Below are positions 36,429 to 45,218 of a stretch of DNA of 64,000 nucleotides, one piece after another. The notes beneath the pieces were generated by a model that did not search any database, had not been told where the DNA came from, and saw nothing but the letters and a program-made list of their open reading frames with translations. The first letter of the stretch is position 1. Each line of letters begins with the position of its first letter. The DNA is from Sphingobium psychrophilum (lineage in GTDB: Bacteria > Pseudomonadota > Alphaproteobacteria > Sphingomonadales > Sphingomonadaceae). The stretch spans positions 183,556 through 247,555 of the forward strand of contig NZ_JABBFV010000007.1 of assembly GCF_012927105.1 (NCBI RefSeq). Reading direction: 5' to 3'. A program made the translations under genes and the position numbers.

Positions 36429-37676
36429 TCACGCCACCTCGATCGGCGCGACCTCATAACCGGCCTCGCCCAGCGCCGCGATCAGGCGTTGCAGGTGCGC
36501 GCGATCGCGCGTTTCGCACTCAACGTCCAGGCTCAGCCCCTTGGCCGGCAGGTTGGTGAAGATGCGCTGATGCGCCAGTTCGAGGATGTTGACCGCTTCC
36601 TGATCGAAGATGCGGGCGACATGGAACAGCGCGCCGGGACGGTCTTGCAGGATGATCCGCAAGCGCGCCAAACGACCAGACCGGGCCAGGTCGCGCAGCA
36701 GCACATTGGCGAGCAGGCGCGTGTCGATATTGCCGCCGGTCAGCACCAGCCCGACATTGCGCCCCGCAAATTTCTCGCGATAGGTCAGCAGCGCAGCGAG
36801 GCCTGCGGCGCCCGCGCCCTCCACCACGGTCTTTTCGATCTGCAATAACAGGCTGAGCGCCTCTTCGAGCCGCCGCTCGGTCACCAGCAGCACATCGTCG
36901 GCCAGCCGCTCCACGAAGCGGCGGGTCAGTTCGCCGGGCTGCTTGACGGCAATGCCCTCCGCCAGCGTATCGCCATCACAGGCCAAGTCCGCGCCCTTGA
37001 TGAAGTCGTACATCGACGGATACAGCTCCGCCTGCACGCCATAAAGCTGGATGTCCGGCTTCATTGCCCGCGCCGCGGTCGCCATGCCCGAAAACAGGCC
37101 GCCGCCGCCGATCGGGATGATCAGCGTGTCGATCTGTGGCGCATCCTCCAGCATTTCCAGTGCGACCGTGCCCTGCCCAGCCATGATGTCGGGTTCGTCA
37201 AAGGGGTGGACGAAAGTCAGCCCCTGCTCCACCTCCAGCAACCGCGCATGGGCGTAGGCGTCGTCGAATTTCTCGCCATATTGCACCACGGTCGCGCCAT
37301 GGCCCTTGGTCTGGGTCACCTTCACCGTGGGCGTGGTCGTGGGCATGACGATGGTGACGGGCACGCCCAGCCGCTTGCCATGATAGGCCAGGCCCTGGGC
37401 ATGATTGCCCGCGGACGCCGCGATCACGCCCTTCGCCTTGGCCGCATCATCCAGCTGGATCAGGCGATTGAGGGCGCCGCGCTCCTTATAGGCGGCGGTG
37501 AACTGGAGGTTTTCGAACTTCAGATAGACGTTGCAGCCCAGCATATTCGACAGCGTCTGGCTGATCAGCGTCGGCGTCTTGACGATCGAACCGGCAATCC
37601 GGGTGCGAGCGGCAAGTATGTCATCGACGGTGACGGGCAGCGGCAGGGCGCTTTCGATCTTGGCGAGCGTGTTCAT
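36429..37676 (-). CDS. ilvA: Threonine ammonia-lyase with C-terminal ACT domain
   Basis: A 415-residue PLP enzyme that deaminates threonine to 2-oxobutanoate, the first step to isoleucine. The start MNTLAKIESALPLP at 37676 is chosen because AGGGG lies upstream and a longer form would add unconserved residues. The PLP lysine is Lys64 in TAAYKERGA, the phosphate loop is PIGGGGLFSG, and the C-terminal ACT domain spans about residues 335-415. The single ACT resembles the catabolic or Corynebacterium-type enzyme. It is divergent from a hydroxyisobutyrate-dehydrogenase-like gene with a 95-base gap. Confidence 0.93.
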   Translation of the reverse strand: MNTLAKIESALPLPVTVDDILAARTRIAGSIVKTPTLISQTLSNMLGCNVYLKFENLQFTAAYKERGALNRLIQLDDAAKAKGVIAASAGNHAQGLAYHGKRLGVPVTIVMPTTTPTVKVTQTKGHGATVVQYGEKFDDAYAHARLLEVEQGLTFVHPFDEPDIMAGQGTVALEMLEDAPQIDTLIIPIGGGGLFSGMATAARAMKPDIQLYGVQAELYPSMYDFIKGADLACDGDTLAEGIAVKQPGELTRRFVERLADDVLLVTERRLEEALSLLLQIEKTVVEGAGAAGLAALLTYREKFAGRNVGLVLTGGNIDTRLLANVLLRDLARSGRLARLRIILQDRPGALFHVARIFDQEAVNILELAHQRIFTNLPAKGLSLDVECETRDRAHLQRLIAALGEAGYEVAPIEVA

Positions 37677-37771
37677 GGGCTGGCCCCTAAACGAAAATTG
37701 CGGGTTAAGAAACTGGCACTGTCGCAAAACTGGCCCTATGGCAGGGCGCACGCATAAATTGTACGAGGCAT

Positions 37772-38641
37772 ATGGCTAATATCGCGTTTATCGGCCTGGG
37801 CGTCATGGGCGGCCCTGTTGCAGGGCACCTGGCCAAGGCGGGGCACAGCCTCACCGTTTACAATCGCTCCATCGGCAAGGCGAAGAGCTGGGCGGAAGCC
37901 TATGGCGGCGCTGTCGCCATCAGCCCGGCCAAGGCCGCGGAGGACGCGGACATCGTCATCAGTTGCGTCGGCAATGACGATGATCTGTCACAAATCACGC
38001 TGGGGCGCGACGGCGCTTTCCGCTCGATGAAGGAAGGCAGCCTGTTCATCGACCATACCACCGTGTCGGCACGGATCGCGCGGCAGTTGTTCGTCGAGGG
38101 CGAGAGTCGCGGCATCCACAGCGTCGATGCGCCGGTGTCGGGTGGTCAGGCGGGGGCCGAAAACGGCAAGCTGTCCATCATGTGCGGCGGCAGCGAGCCG
38201 GCGGTGGCGGCGGCGAAGCTGGTGATGCAGGCCTATGCCGCGCGCATCGTGCATGTCGGCGGCGCAGGCGCGGGCCAGACCACCAAGATGGTGAACCAAA
38301 TCTGCATCGGCGGCGTGTTGCAGGGCCTGTCGGAAGCGCTGCGCTTCGCCCAGGCGGCCGAACTCGACCTGGACATGGTGTTCGAGGCGATTTCGGGCGG
38401 TGCGGCGCAAAGCTGGCAGATGGACAATCGGTGGAAGACGATGGCGCAAGACAGTTTCGACTTCGGCTTTGCGGTTGACTGGATGCGCAAGGATCTGGGC
38501 CTGGCGTTGGAGGAGGCGCGCGCGAACGGCGCGACCCTTCCGGTGACGGCGATGGTCGATCAATTCTACGCCGACGTGCAGGCGTTGGGCGGCAACCGTC
38601 AGGACACCAGCGCGCTGGTGCGCCGGATTACCCGCGCATGA
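37772..38641 (+). CDS. NAD(P)-dependent beta-hydroxyacid dehydrogenase (3-hydroxyisobutyrate dehydrogenase-like)
   Basis: A 289-residue enzyme of the 6-phosphogluconate/3-hydroxyisobutyrate dehydrogenase family. The Rossmann motif IGLGVMGGPVAGHL (from residue 6), the substrate-binding DAPVSGGQAGAENG segment and the catalytic Lys in GQTTKMVNQ are clear. The exact hydroxyacid cannot be told. It overlaps the amidohydrolase start (ATGA), so both are expressed together; neighbouring ilvA suggests branched-chain metabolism, but that is weak. Confidence 0.9.
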   Translation: MANIAFIGLGVMGGPVAGHLAKAGHSLTVYNRSIGKAKSWAEAYGGAVAISPAKAAEDADIVISCVGNDDDLSQITLGRDGAFRSMKEGSLFIDHTTVSARIARQLFVEGESRGIHSVDAPVSGGQAGAENGKLSIMCGGSEPAVAAAKLVMQAYAARIVHVGGAGAGQTTKMVNQICIGGVLQGLSEALRFAQAAELDLDMVFEAISGGAAQSWQMDNRWKTMAQDSFDFGFAVDWMRKDLGLALEEARANGATLPVTAMVDQFYADVQALGGNRQDTSALVRRITRA

Positions 38642-40338
38642 AGGCGATATATCTTGCGGCCATCGCCGCTCTCGCTCTTCCCCTCCCCGCTTATGCCAGC
38701 GGCGTGGTCGATAACGTCAACGGCATCGCGCTCGACCCCAGCGGAAAGGTGGTGCGCTTTGGCGCGCTGCTGATCGACGATGACGGCAAGGTCGAAAAGC
38801 TGCTGCCCGGCCGCTATCAGGAACCGGAATATAAGCCCAAGAAGCCGAAAAAAGGCCAACCCTGGCCCGAACGCCCCAAAGCGCCCAGTTTCAAGCTGGA
38901 TGGCGGCGGCAAGACGCTGATCCCCGGCCTGATCGATGCGCATGGGCATGTGATGGGCTATGGCCTGTCGCTCATCACCCTCGACCTGTCGGACACGCGG
39001 TCGCTGGCGGAAGCGCAGGCGAAGATTCGTGCTTATGCGCAGGCCAATGTGGGCCGCAAATGGATCATCGGCACTGGCTGGAACCAGGAACAATGGGGCC
39101 TGGGCCGTTTTCCCACCGCCGCCGAACTGGACGCGGCGGTCGGCGATATTCCGGTCTGGCTGGAACGGATCGACGGCCATGCCGGCTGGGCCAACAGCGC
39201 GGCGATCCGCGCGGCGGGCATTACGCCCGCGACCAAGGCGCCGATGGGCGGCCGGATCGAGATGGCGGGCGGCAAACCGGCCGGCGTCTTTGTCGACAAG
39301 GCGATGGACCTGATCCAGAAAATCACCCCGCCGCCCGCGCCCAAGGACCGCGACATCGCGCTGGAAAAGGCGCAGCGCGCGCTGCTGGCCGTGGGCATCA
39401 CCGGCATTGCCGACATGGGCACCAGCATCGACGACTGGCAGGCGTTTCGCCGCTCCGCCGATCGCGGCGCGCTGCGCGTGCGGATCATGTCCTACGCCTA
39501 TGGCATCGACAATATGGTGCTGATCGCCGGGCCGGAACCGACGCCCTGGCTCTATGACGATCATCTCCGCATGGGCGGCGTGAAGCTGCTGCTCGACGGC
39601 GCGCTGGGATCGCGCGGGGCATGGCTGCGCGCCGATTACGCCGATGCGCCGGGCCAGCGCGGTCTGCCGATGATCCCCGACACGCAGTTGCGCAATTTCA
39701 TGAGCCGCGCGGCGATGGATAATTTCCAGGTCGCCGTCCATGCCATCGGCGACGCGGCCAATCATGAAGTACTGAACGCGATCGAGGAACTGAACGACAC
39801 CTATAAGGGCGACCGGCGTTGGCGCGTCGAACATGCGCAGATCGTGACGCCCAGCGACCTGCCGCGCTTCGGGCAGCTAGGCGCGATCGCGTCGATGCAG
39901 CCGGTCCATGAAGCGTCGGACTGGCGCATGGCGACGGCGCGGCTGGGCGAAGCCCGGCTGAACGGTGCCTATGCGTGGAAAGCCATGCTGGACAACAAGG
40001 TGCCACTCGCCTTCGGCTCCGACGTGCCGGTGGAAAGCCCCAACCCTTTCGCCGGCATCGCCGTGGCCATGAGCCGCGAGGATGGCAAGAGCGAACCGGC
40101 GGGCGGCTGGATACCCGATCAGCGCATCGGCTTCGACGCCGCGCTGGACGGTTTCACGCGCCAGGCCGCCTATGCCGGTTTCGCCGACAAGAAATTCGGC
40201 AGCCTGGTCCCCGGCCAGCGCGCCGACTTCCTGCTGATCGACCGCGACATTTCGGCGGCGCGCCCCGCAGACATCCGCCAGACCCAGGTGCTGGAAACCT
40301 GGATCGGCGGCAAGCGGGTCTATGTGAAGGGGCAATAG
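38638..40338 (+). CDS. Exported amidohydrolase, YtcJ type
   Basis: A 566-residue metal-dependent amidohydrolase with a Sec signal peptide (MKAIYLAAIAALALPLPAYA), so it is periplasmic. The metal ligands are in GLIDAHGHVMGYG, further His residues in VHAIGDAANHE and VEHAQ, and the late Asp in FGSDVPVESPNP. This architecture matches YtcJ/N-substituted formamide deformylase-like enzymes. It is coupled by ATGA to the dehydrogenase gene. The substrate is unknown. Confidence 0.9.
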   Translation: MKAIYLAAIAALALPLPAYASGVVDNVNGIALDPSGKVVRFGALLIDDDGKVEKLLPGRYQEPEYKPKKPKKGQPWPERPKAPSFKLDGGGKTLIPGLIDAHGHVMGYGLSLITLDLSDTRSLAEAQAKIRAYAQANVGRKWIIGTGWNQEQWGLGRFPTAAELDAAVGDIPVWLERIDGHAGWANSAAIRAAGITPATKAPMGGRIEMAGGKPAGVFVDKAMDLIQKITPPPAPKDRDIALEKAQRALLAVGITGIADMGTSIDDWQAFRRSADRGALRVRIMSYAYGIDNMVLIAGPEPTPWLYDDHLRMGGVKLLLDGALGSRGAWLRADYADAPGQRGLPMIPDTQLRNFMSRAAMDNFQVAVHAIGDAANHEVLNAIEELNDTYKGDRRWRVEHAQIVTPSDLPRFGQLGAIASMQPVHEASDWRMATARLGEARLNGAYAWKAMLDNKVPLAFGSDVPVESPNPFAGIAVAMSREDGKSEPAGGWIPDQRIGFDAALDGFTRQAAYAGFADKKFGSLVPGQRADFLLIDRDISAARPADIRQTQVLETWIGGKRVYVKGQ

Positions 40339-40368
40339 CGCGGCGCTCTGTGCCGCTCTGATCTAGAT

Positions 40369-40487
40369 CCGTTCGTGCTGAGTAGGGTCTGAGCGAAGTC
40401 GAAGACCCGTATCGAAGCATCAGACGCTGAGCGCGATCCTTCGATACGCCATTTCGACTTCGCTCAATGGCTACTCAGGATGAACGG
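40369..40487. repeat. Palindromic intergenic repeat element, copy C (long form)
   Basis: Two 49-base arms, 40369-40417 and 40439-40487, are inverse complements at 39 of 49 positions around a 21-base loop. Each arm also folds on itself: GGGTCT/AGACCC in the left arm (40385-40390 with 40403-40408) and GCCATT/AATGGC in the right arm (40448-40453 with 40466-40471). The stems differ in sequence but both pair, showing compensatory change. The core GAGCGAAGTCGA is shared with copies at 7953 and 43170. Confidence 0.8.
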
Positions 40488-40499
40488 AGTTGAGCTAGA

Positions 40500-40543
40500 G
40501 CGATTTCTAATCAGATGGAATCATCTGATGACTCGGAAATCGC
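40500..40543. repeat. Nested AT-rich palindrome
   Basis: Outer GCGATTTC (40500-40507) pairs with GAAATCGC (40536-40543) and inner ATCAGATG (40510-40517) pairs with CATCTGAT (40522-40529). It lies between element C and the next hairpin and is unlike the coding sequence around it. Confidence 0.6.
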
Positions 40544-40557
40544 GTAAAACCAATAAT

Positions 40558-40598
40558 CTAGAGCGGTCGATCCGATGCAATCGGATCGACCGCTCTAG
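40558..40598. terminator. Perfect 19-base hairpin between convergent genes
   Basis: Arms 40558-40576 and 40580-40598 are exact inverse complements with a 3-base loop. It precedes the stop of the glycosyltransferase gene at 40610 by 11 bases and probably ends the exopolysaccharide operon on the minus strand, though no T-tract is visible. Confidence 0.6.
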
Positions 40599-40609
40599 CG
40601 TCGCGCCGC

Positions 40610-41740
40610 TTAACGAGACTGGGCGGGGTTCCAGACGGTGACGGTGCGCCCCGTCATCGCCTTGGCCACGCCTTGCAGGGTCGCGGCATAGGCGATCAGC
40701 ACATCGACCAGCGCGGCGAAGGGACCGCTCTTCGCCCGCACGCCGATCCACAGCAGCAGCGCGACACACAGCGCCCCCGCCAGATACAGCGACGGCGACA
40801 TCCGCATCGCCAGCGCGCCGGCCGCAACCGCGCCGACCAGGATGAACAGCCCACCGAACCAGCGCACGATCTTGCGCGACGCATATTTGAAGCGGTCGAC
40901 CGCCGCCATCCGCTGCAACTGCGGGCGCAGATGGGCGTGGGTATGCCAGGCGCGCGCGGCGATCCGCACCTTGCGCCGATATTCGTCTTTGCGTGCGGTC
41001 ACTAGGCGTTCGCGGGCGATCACATCCTTCGCCTTGACCAGGCGCTTGCCCGCGAACACCACCGCCATCGACACGGTCAGGTCATCCAGCACGCTGTCGG
41101 GGAAATCGGGATAGAGGCTACGCCGGATCGAGAAGATGGAGCCATCCGCGCCCAGCACATTGCCGGTGCGCGATTCCTCGTCCTTCAACCGCTCCTCGAT
41201 CCGCCAGTAGAGCGAGCCGACCGAGGCGGTCGCGCTGTCTTCCGCGCCGATATAATATAGCGACCCCAGCACGCCGCCGACTTCGCTGTCGGCATAGCGG
41301 GCGAGCAGGCGCTCCACCGCTTCGCCGTCCAGCAGAACATTGGCGTCGGTGAAGATCAGTACCTCGCCCCGCGCGCGGGCGGCCAGTTGCTTCATGCCAT
41401 ACGCCTTGCCGCTGCGCCCCGGCCCGCGCAGCAACGTCACCAGATCGCCTTGCGCAGCAATCAGGTCGCCGGTGCCGTCGGACGAACCATCATCGAAGGC
41501 GAGGATTTCAAGCGCCGGATGACGCTGTTTGAGCATCGCCAGATTGGCGAGTTTCTCCGGCATCGCCCCCGCCTCATTATAGGCGCAGAACAGCAGGGAG
41601 GCGGTGGGAGGCGGGCCATCGACCGGCGCTTCCGGCACGGTCGGCAGCGCGCGCAGGAGCAGCGGGTAGAACAGGAACGGCCACGCCACCGCGATCAGGC
41701 AAAGCAGTAGGACGGTGCCAAGGATCAGGTTCGTCGCCAC
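40610..41740 (-). CDS. Glycosyltransferase family 2
   Basis: A 376-residue inner-membrane glycosyltransferase with a GTG start. A first membrane segment (about residues 5-28) is followed by a GT-A domain with ILAFDDGSSDGTGD, the DxD-like FTDANVLL and the DDLTVSM motif, and then C-terminal membrane segments (about 290-350). It adds a sugar to a lipid-linked intermediate at the cytosolic face. It is the last gene of the XrtA exopolysaccharide operon and starts 3 bases after the sugar phosphotransferase stop. Confidence 0.9.
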   Translation of the reverse strand: MATNLILGTVLLLCLIAVAWPFLFYPLLLRALPTVPEAPVDGPPPTASLLFCAYNEAGAMPEKLANLAMLKQRHPALEILAFDDGSSDGTGDLIAAQGDLVTLLRGPGRSGKAYGMKQLAARARGEVLIFTDANVLLDGEAVERLLARYADSEVGGVLGSLYYIGAEDSATASVGSLYWRIEERLKDEESRTGNVLGADGSIFSIRRSLYPDFPDSVLDDLTVSMAVVFAGKRLVKAKDVIARERLVTARKDEYRRKVRIAARAWHTHAHLRPQLQRMAAVDRFKYASRKIVRWFGGLFILVGAVAAGALAMRMSPSLYLAGALCVALLLWIGVRAKSGPFAALVDVLIAYAATLQGVAKAMTGRTVTVWNPAQSR

Positions 41741-41743
41741 CGC

Positions 41744-43093
41744 TCAATAGGCCTTGTGATGGACCAGTACGCCCAACGTCGCGAATATGATCCGTAGGTC
41801 GCGCCAAACCGACCAGTCGCTGACATATTCCAGGTCCGACTGAAGTCGATCGATGAGATCCTGATGATGATCGGTAGAGCCGCGATGGCCACGCACCTGC
41901 GCCAGCCCGGTCATGCCCGGCTTGATGCAATGCCGTTCCCAATAGCGCGCATCCACCTCCCAATAGAGGCTGTCGCCTGCCTTGGCGGCGGCGGCGTGGG
42001 GGCGCGGGCCGACGATGCTCATGTCGCCCTTCAACACGTTGAACAGCTGCGGCAATTCGTCGATGCTGGTCTTGCGCAGGAAGGTGCCGACCTTCGTCAC
42101 CCGGACGTCGTCGCGCCGGGTCAGGGTTGCAGCCTTGTGGTCGCTCGCCTCGGTCCGCATCGAACGAAATTTGTAGATGGCGAAAGGCCGGGCGTCCTTG
42201 CCGATACGCGGTTGACGGAACAGCGCCGGGCCGGGACTGGTCAACCGCACCGCCAGCGCCGCGCCGATCAGGATGGGCGACAGCAGGATGGTCGCGACCG
42301 TAGCGACGATCAGGTCGAACAGCCGCTTGATGAGGCGATCGCGGAAGTGCAGCGGACCGCCCGCCACGATGATCGTCGGCTGGCCGTCCAGTTCATCGAT
42401 CCGCGCGGGGGCGAAACGCAGCAGTTCGGGCACGACGATCTCTCCGCGCGCCGACAGCGATTTGAGCGCCGCCGACCAGTCTGTCATGCGATCGAGTGGA
42501 CAGGCGACGATCACCCGTTCCGCCATGCCGACCGCCGCCGCCAGCCGCGCCGCCATGTCGGCATCATGCCGTTCGGGATGGAGGTTGGCGGCATCGGCGT
42601 CGATCACGTCCATATGCGGTCCCGTTTCGATCGCCACGCCATCCAGGATGACTGCGGTCAGATGCGGCACGTCGCCCAGCACCCGCACCGCCAGTCGCAC
42701 GAGCGCGAGCCGGACAAGAGTCACCGCAACGGCGCTCAGCCCTAATCCAGTGATGAAGGTCAGGCGCGACAATTGCTCGGCGATCTTGCCCAGATAGACG
42801 ATCAGCAGCATCAGCAGCGCCGCCTGCGCCAACGCCCAGAGCGCCCGCACGATCCCCCGCCGCACCCGGTCCAGCGTGTTGATGCCATAGGCGCCGCCCT
42901 GCACCGCCAGCAGCGCGTAGAGCGGCGCGATCATCGCGAACATGACGAGGCCATGGGGTTTCCCAGGCTCGCCCCAAAGCGCGCCCAGCACGAACCAGTT
43001 GGCGGCCAGGAAGGCGCAGAACAGCCCGGCCATGTCCCCCGCCAGGCACAGCGCATAGAGGCGCAGCCGTACGACTTCCTTGGAGACTGTCAC
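41744..43093 (-). CDS. Exopolysaccharide polyprenyl glycosylphosphotransferase (WcaJ/GumD-like)
   Basis: A 449-residue membrane enzyme that puts the first sugar-phosphate on undecaprenyl phosphate. N-terminal membrane segments (about residues 10-115) precede a central CoA-binding-like domain and the C-terminal bacterial sugar transferase domain with [55 protein letters not shown] and VGPRPHA. The GTG at 43093 ([11 protein letters not shown]) is preferred: an upstream ATG at 43177 would place 28 unconserved residues inside a palindromic repeat. It probably starts the repeat unit of the polysaccharide. Confidence 0.88.
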   Translation of the reverse strand: MTVSKEVVRLRLYALCLAGDMAGLFCAFLAANWFVLGALWGEPGKPHGLVMFAMIAPLYALLAVQGGAYGINTLDRVRRGIVRALWALAQAALLMLLIVYLGKIAEQLSRLTFITGLGLSAVAVTLVRLALVRLAVRVLGDVPHLTAVILDGVAIETGPHMDVIDADAANLHPERHDADMAARLAAAVGMAERVIVACPLDRMTDWSAALKSLSARGEIVVPELLRFAPARIDELDGQPTIIVAGGPLHFRDRLIKRLFDLIVATVATILLSPILIGAALAVRLTSPGPALFRQPRIGKDARPFAIYKFRSMRTEASDHKAATLTRRDDVRVTKVGTFLRKTSIDELPQLFNVLKGDMSIVGPRPHAAAAKAGDSLYWEVDARYWERHCIKPGMTGLAQVRGHRGSTDHHQDLIDRLQSDLEYVSDWSVWRDLRIIFATLGVLVHHKAY

Positions 43094-43169
43094 CGATGCG
43101 CCCTGATTATCGTCATGCGTTCCGTTGGCACTGGCGCGCGCGGGTTGCAAGGGGTTCGCGTCCCCACAT

Positions 43170-43242
43170 CCGTTCACAGCGAGCGCAGTCGAGAAGCGGT
43201 TAGCGTTGCGCCCGCGTTTCTCGACACGCTCGAAACGAACAG
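43170..43242. repeat. Palindromic intergenic repeat element, copy B
   Basis: Left arm 43170-43198 and right arm 43215-43242 are imperfect inverse complements with the shared core GAGCG(C/T)(A)GTCGAGAA. It sits inside the exopolysaccharide operon, between the amidotransferase and the sugar phosphotransferase. It could reduce transcription of the last two genes. Confidence 0.7.
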
Positions 43243-43252
43243 ATTTTGTTGC

Positions 43253-45148
43253 TCACACTCCAAACAACCGCGTCAGCGATTTGTCCAGCATCAGCAACTG
43301 CCACAACAACCGTCCATGATCCGACACGCCCGACCGATGGTCGGCAGCGACCTTCGCCAGCATCTTGGTATCGAACCAGTCGGTCCGCGCCAGCGCCGAT
43401 CCGCCTGCGATCGCCGTCGCCTCCCCCGCCAGCGCGCCGCGGAACCAGGCGCTGATCGGGGTGACGAACCCCATTTTCTGGCGATAGAGAATATCCTGCG
43501 GCAGGAACGGCTCCATCGCCTTCTTCATGATATATTTGCCGCTGTTGCCGCGAATCCGCTGCGCCACCGGCAGGCGCGCGGCAAATTCCACCAGCCGATG
43601 GTCGAGCAGCGGTTCGCGAGCCTCCAGGCTGACGGCCATGCTCATCCGGTCGGTCTTGGTCAGAATGTCGCCGGGCAGCCAGATGCGGATATCGGCATAT
43701 TGCGCCCGGTCGAGCGGATCGCGCGCGGGGGCGTCCGCCATCGCCTTGATGTAACGATCTTCGGCCCGATAAGCGCCCAGCCGGCCCTTCATCTCCTGGC
43801 TGAACAAGCGCTGGCGCAGATCCCGCGGCGTGACGCCGACCGACGCGGCATAGGCCTCGCCGCCCTCCCCCGCTAGTTCGAGGAATGTCGATTTGGCGCG
43901 CAGCGCGCGCGGTGCCCAGTCGGCCTTGGGATAATATTTGCCCAGCGTCCCGAACAAAGGCTGTCGCACCGATGCGGGGATCAGGCCGCGAATCCGCTCG
44001 CCCTGCATCTGGAAGCGATGGCGGCGATAGCCCGCAAACGCCTCGTCCGCGCCGTCGCCCGACAGCGCGACCGTCACCTGCTCGCGCGCCAGTTCGCACA
44101 CGCGGAAGGTCGGCAGCGCCGACGCATCGGCGAAGGGTTCGTCGAAATGAAACGCCAACGTGTCGATCAGTCCATAATCGTCGGGCGACACGATCCGGCT
44201 GCGATGGTCGGTGGCGAAACGGCGGGCGATGCGATCGGCAAAGGCTGTCTCGTCCAGCGCCGCGACGTCAAAACCGATGGTGCAGGTCTTGACCGCCTGC
44301 GACGACGCCTCGGCCATCAGCGCCACGACGCTGCTGCTGTCGACCCCGCCGGACAGGAAAGCGCCCAGCGGCACGTCGGCCACCATGCGCGATCGCACAG
44401 CCTGCCGCATCAGAGCGACCAGTTCTTCTTCCAGTTCCTGCGGTTTCGCTTTGGTACGGTCGGCGAAGCTGACGTCCCAATAGCGCTGCGGCTGGGGCAA
44501 GGGCCGGCCGCGGACCAGCCGCAGCGTCTCGCCTGCGCCCAGCTTGCGCACGCCCGCGACCATGCAGGCGTCGTCGGGGACATAGCCATAGGCCATATAA
44601 TCCTCGACTGCGCTCAGATCCGGCGCACGGCGGAGCAGGGGATGCGCGAGAAGGCTCTTCAATTCCGACCCGAAGATCAGGCTACCGTCCGACAGCAGCG
44701 CATAGTGGAGCGGCTTGACCCCCAGCCGGTCGCGCACCAGCCAGAGCGATTGCGCGCGCGCATCGAAGAGGGCGAAGGCGAACATGCCATTGAAGCGCTG
44801 CACGCACTCCTCGCCCCATTGGCGATAGCCGTGCAGAATGACTTCGGTGTCGCTATGGGTGCGAAAGACATGGCCCTTCGCCTCCAGTTCGGCGCGCACC
44901 TCGGCGAAATTATAGATTTCGCCGTTGAAGACCACGGCCATGCTCTCGTCCTCGGTCAGCATCGGCTGCGCGCCGGCTTCCAGGTCGATGATCGACAGGC
45001 GCAGATGGCCTAGGCCCACGCCCGGCGCGGTCCAGATGCCGCTGCCGTCCGGCCCGCGATGCGGCATGACGTCGAGCATCGCGCGCACCCGCGCCGGGTC
45101 CACGGGCTTGGCCGTTTCGAGGTGGAAAATGCCTGCTATGCCGCACAT
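43253..45148 (-). CDS. XrtA/PEP-CTERM system amidotransferase (asparagine synthase-like)
   Basis: A 631-residue protein with an N-terminal class II glutamine amidotransferase domain (catalytic Cys2 in MCGIAGIF; MPHRGPDGSG; VFNGEIYNF) and a C-terminal asparagine synthase domain with the ATP-pyrophosphatase motif LSGGVDSSSV and the DEPFADASALPT region. In exosortase A loci it probably amidates a sugar acid of the exopolysaccharide. The match to the XrtA group is by sequence and neighbours. It lies 70 bases downstream of the exosortase stop. Confidence 0.93.
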   Translation of the reverse strand: MCGIAGIFHLETAKPVDPARVRAMLDVMPHRGPDGSGIWTAPGVGLGHLRLSIIDLEAGAQPMLTEDESMAVVFNGEIYNFAEVRAELEAKGHVFRTHSDTEVILHGYRQWGEECVQRFNGMFAFALFDARAQSLWLVRDRLGVKPLHYALLSDGSLIFGSELKSLLAHPLLRRAPDLSAVEDYMAYGYVPDDACMVAGVRKLGAGETLRLVRGRPLPQPQRYWDVSFADRTKAKPQELEEELVALMRQAVRSRMVADVPLGAFLSGGVDSSSVVALMAEASSQAVKTCTIGFDVAALDETAFADRIARRFATDHRSRIVSPDDYGLIDTLAFHFDEPFADASALPTFRVCELAREQVTVALSGDGADEAFAGYRRHRFQMQGERIRGLIPASVRQPLFGTLGKYYPKADWAPRALRAKSTFLELAGEGGEAYAASVGVTPRDLRQRLFSQEMKGRLGAYRAEDRYIKAMADAPARDPLDRAQYADIRIWLPGDILTKTDRMSMAVSLEAREPLLDHRLVEFAARLPVAQRIRGNSGKYIMKKAMEPFLPQDILYRQKMGFVTPISAWFRGALAGEATAIAGGSALARTDWFDTKMLAKVAADHRSGVSDHGRLLWQLLMLDKSLTRLFGV

Positions 45149-45218
45149 GCGAATAAGCCCTAGAGTATTCTGAAGTCGGCTGGAACAGCCAACGGCTCGC
45201 AGAATGCGGAAAAGACGT

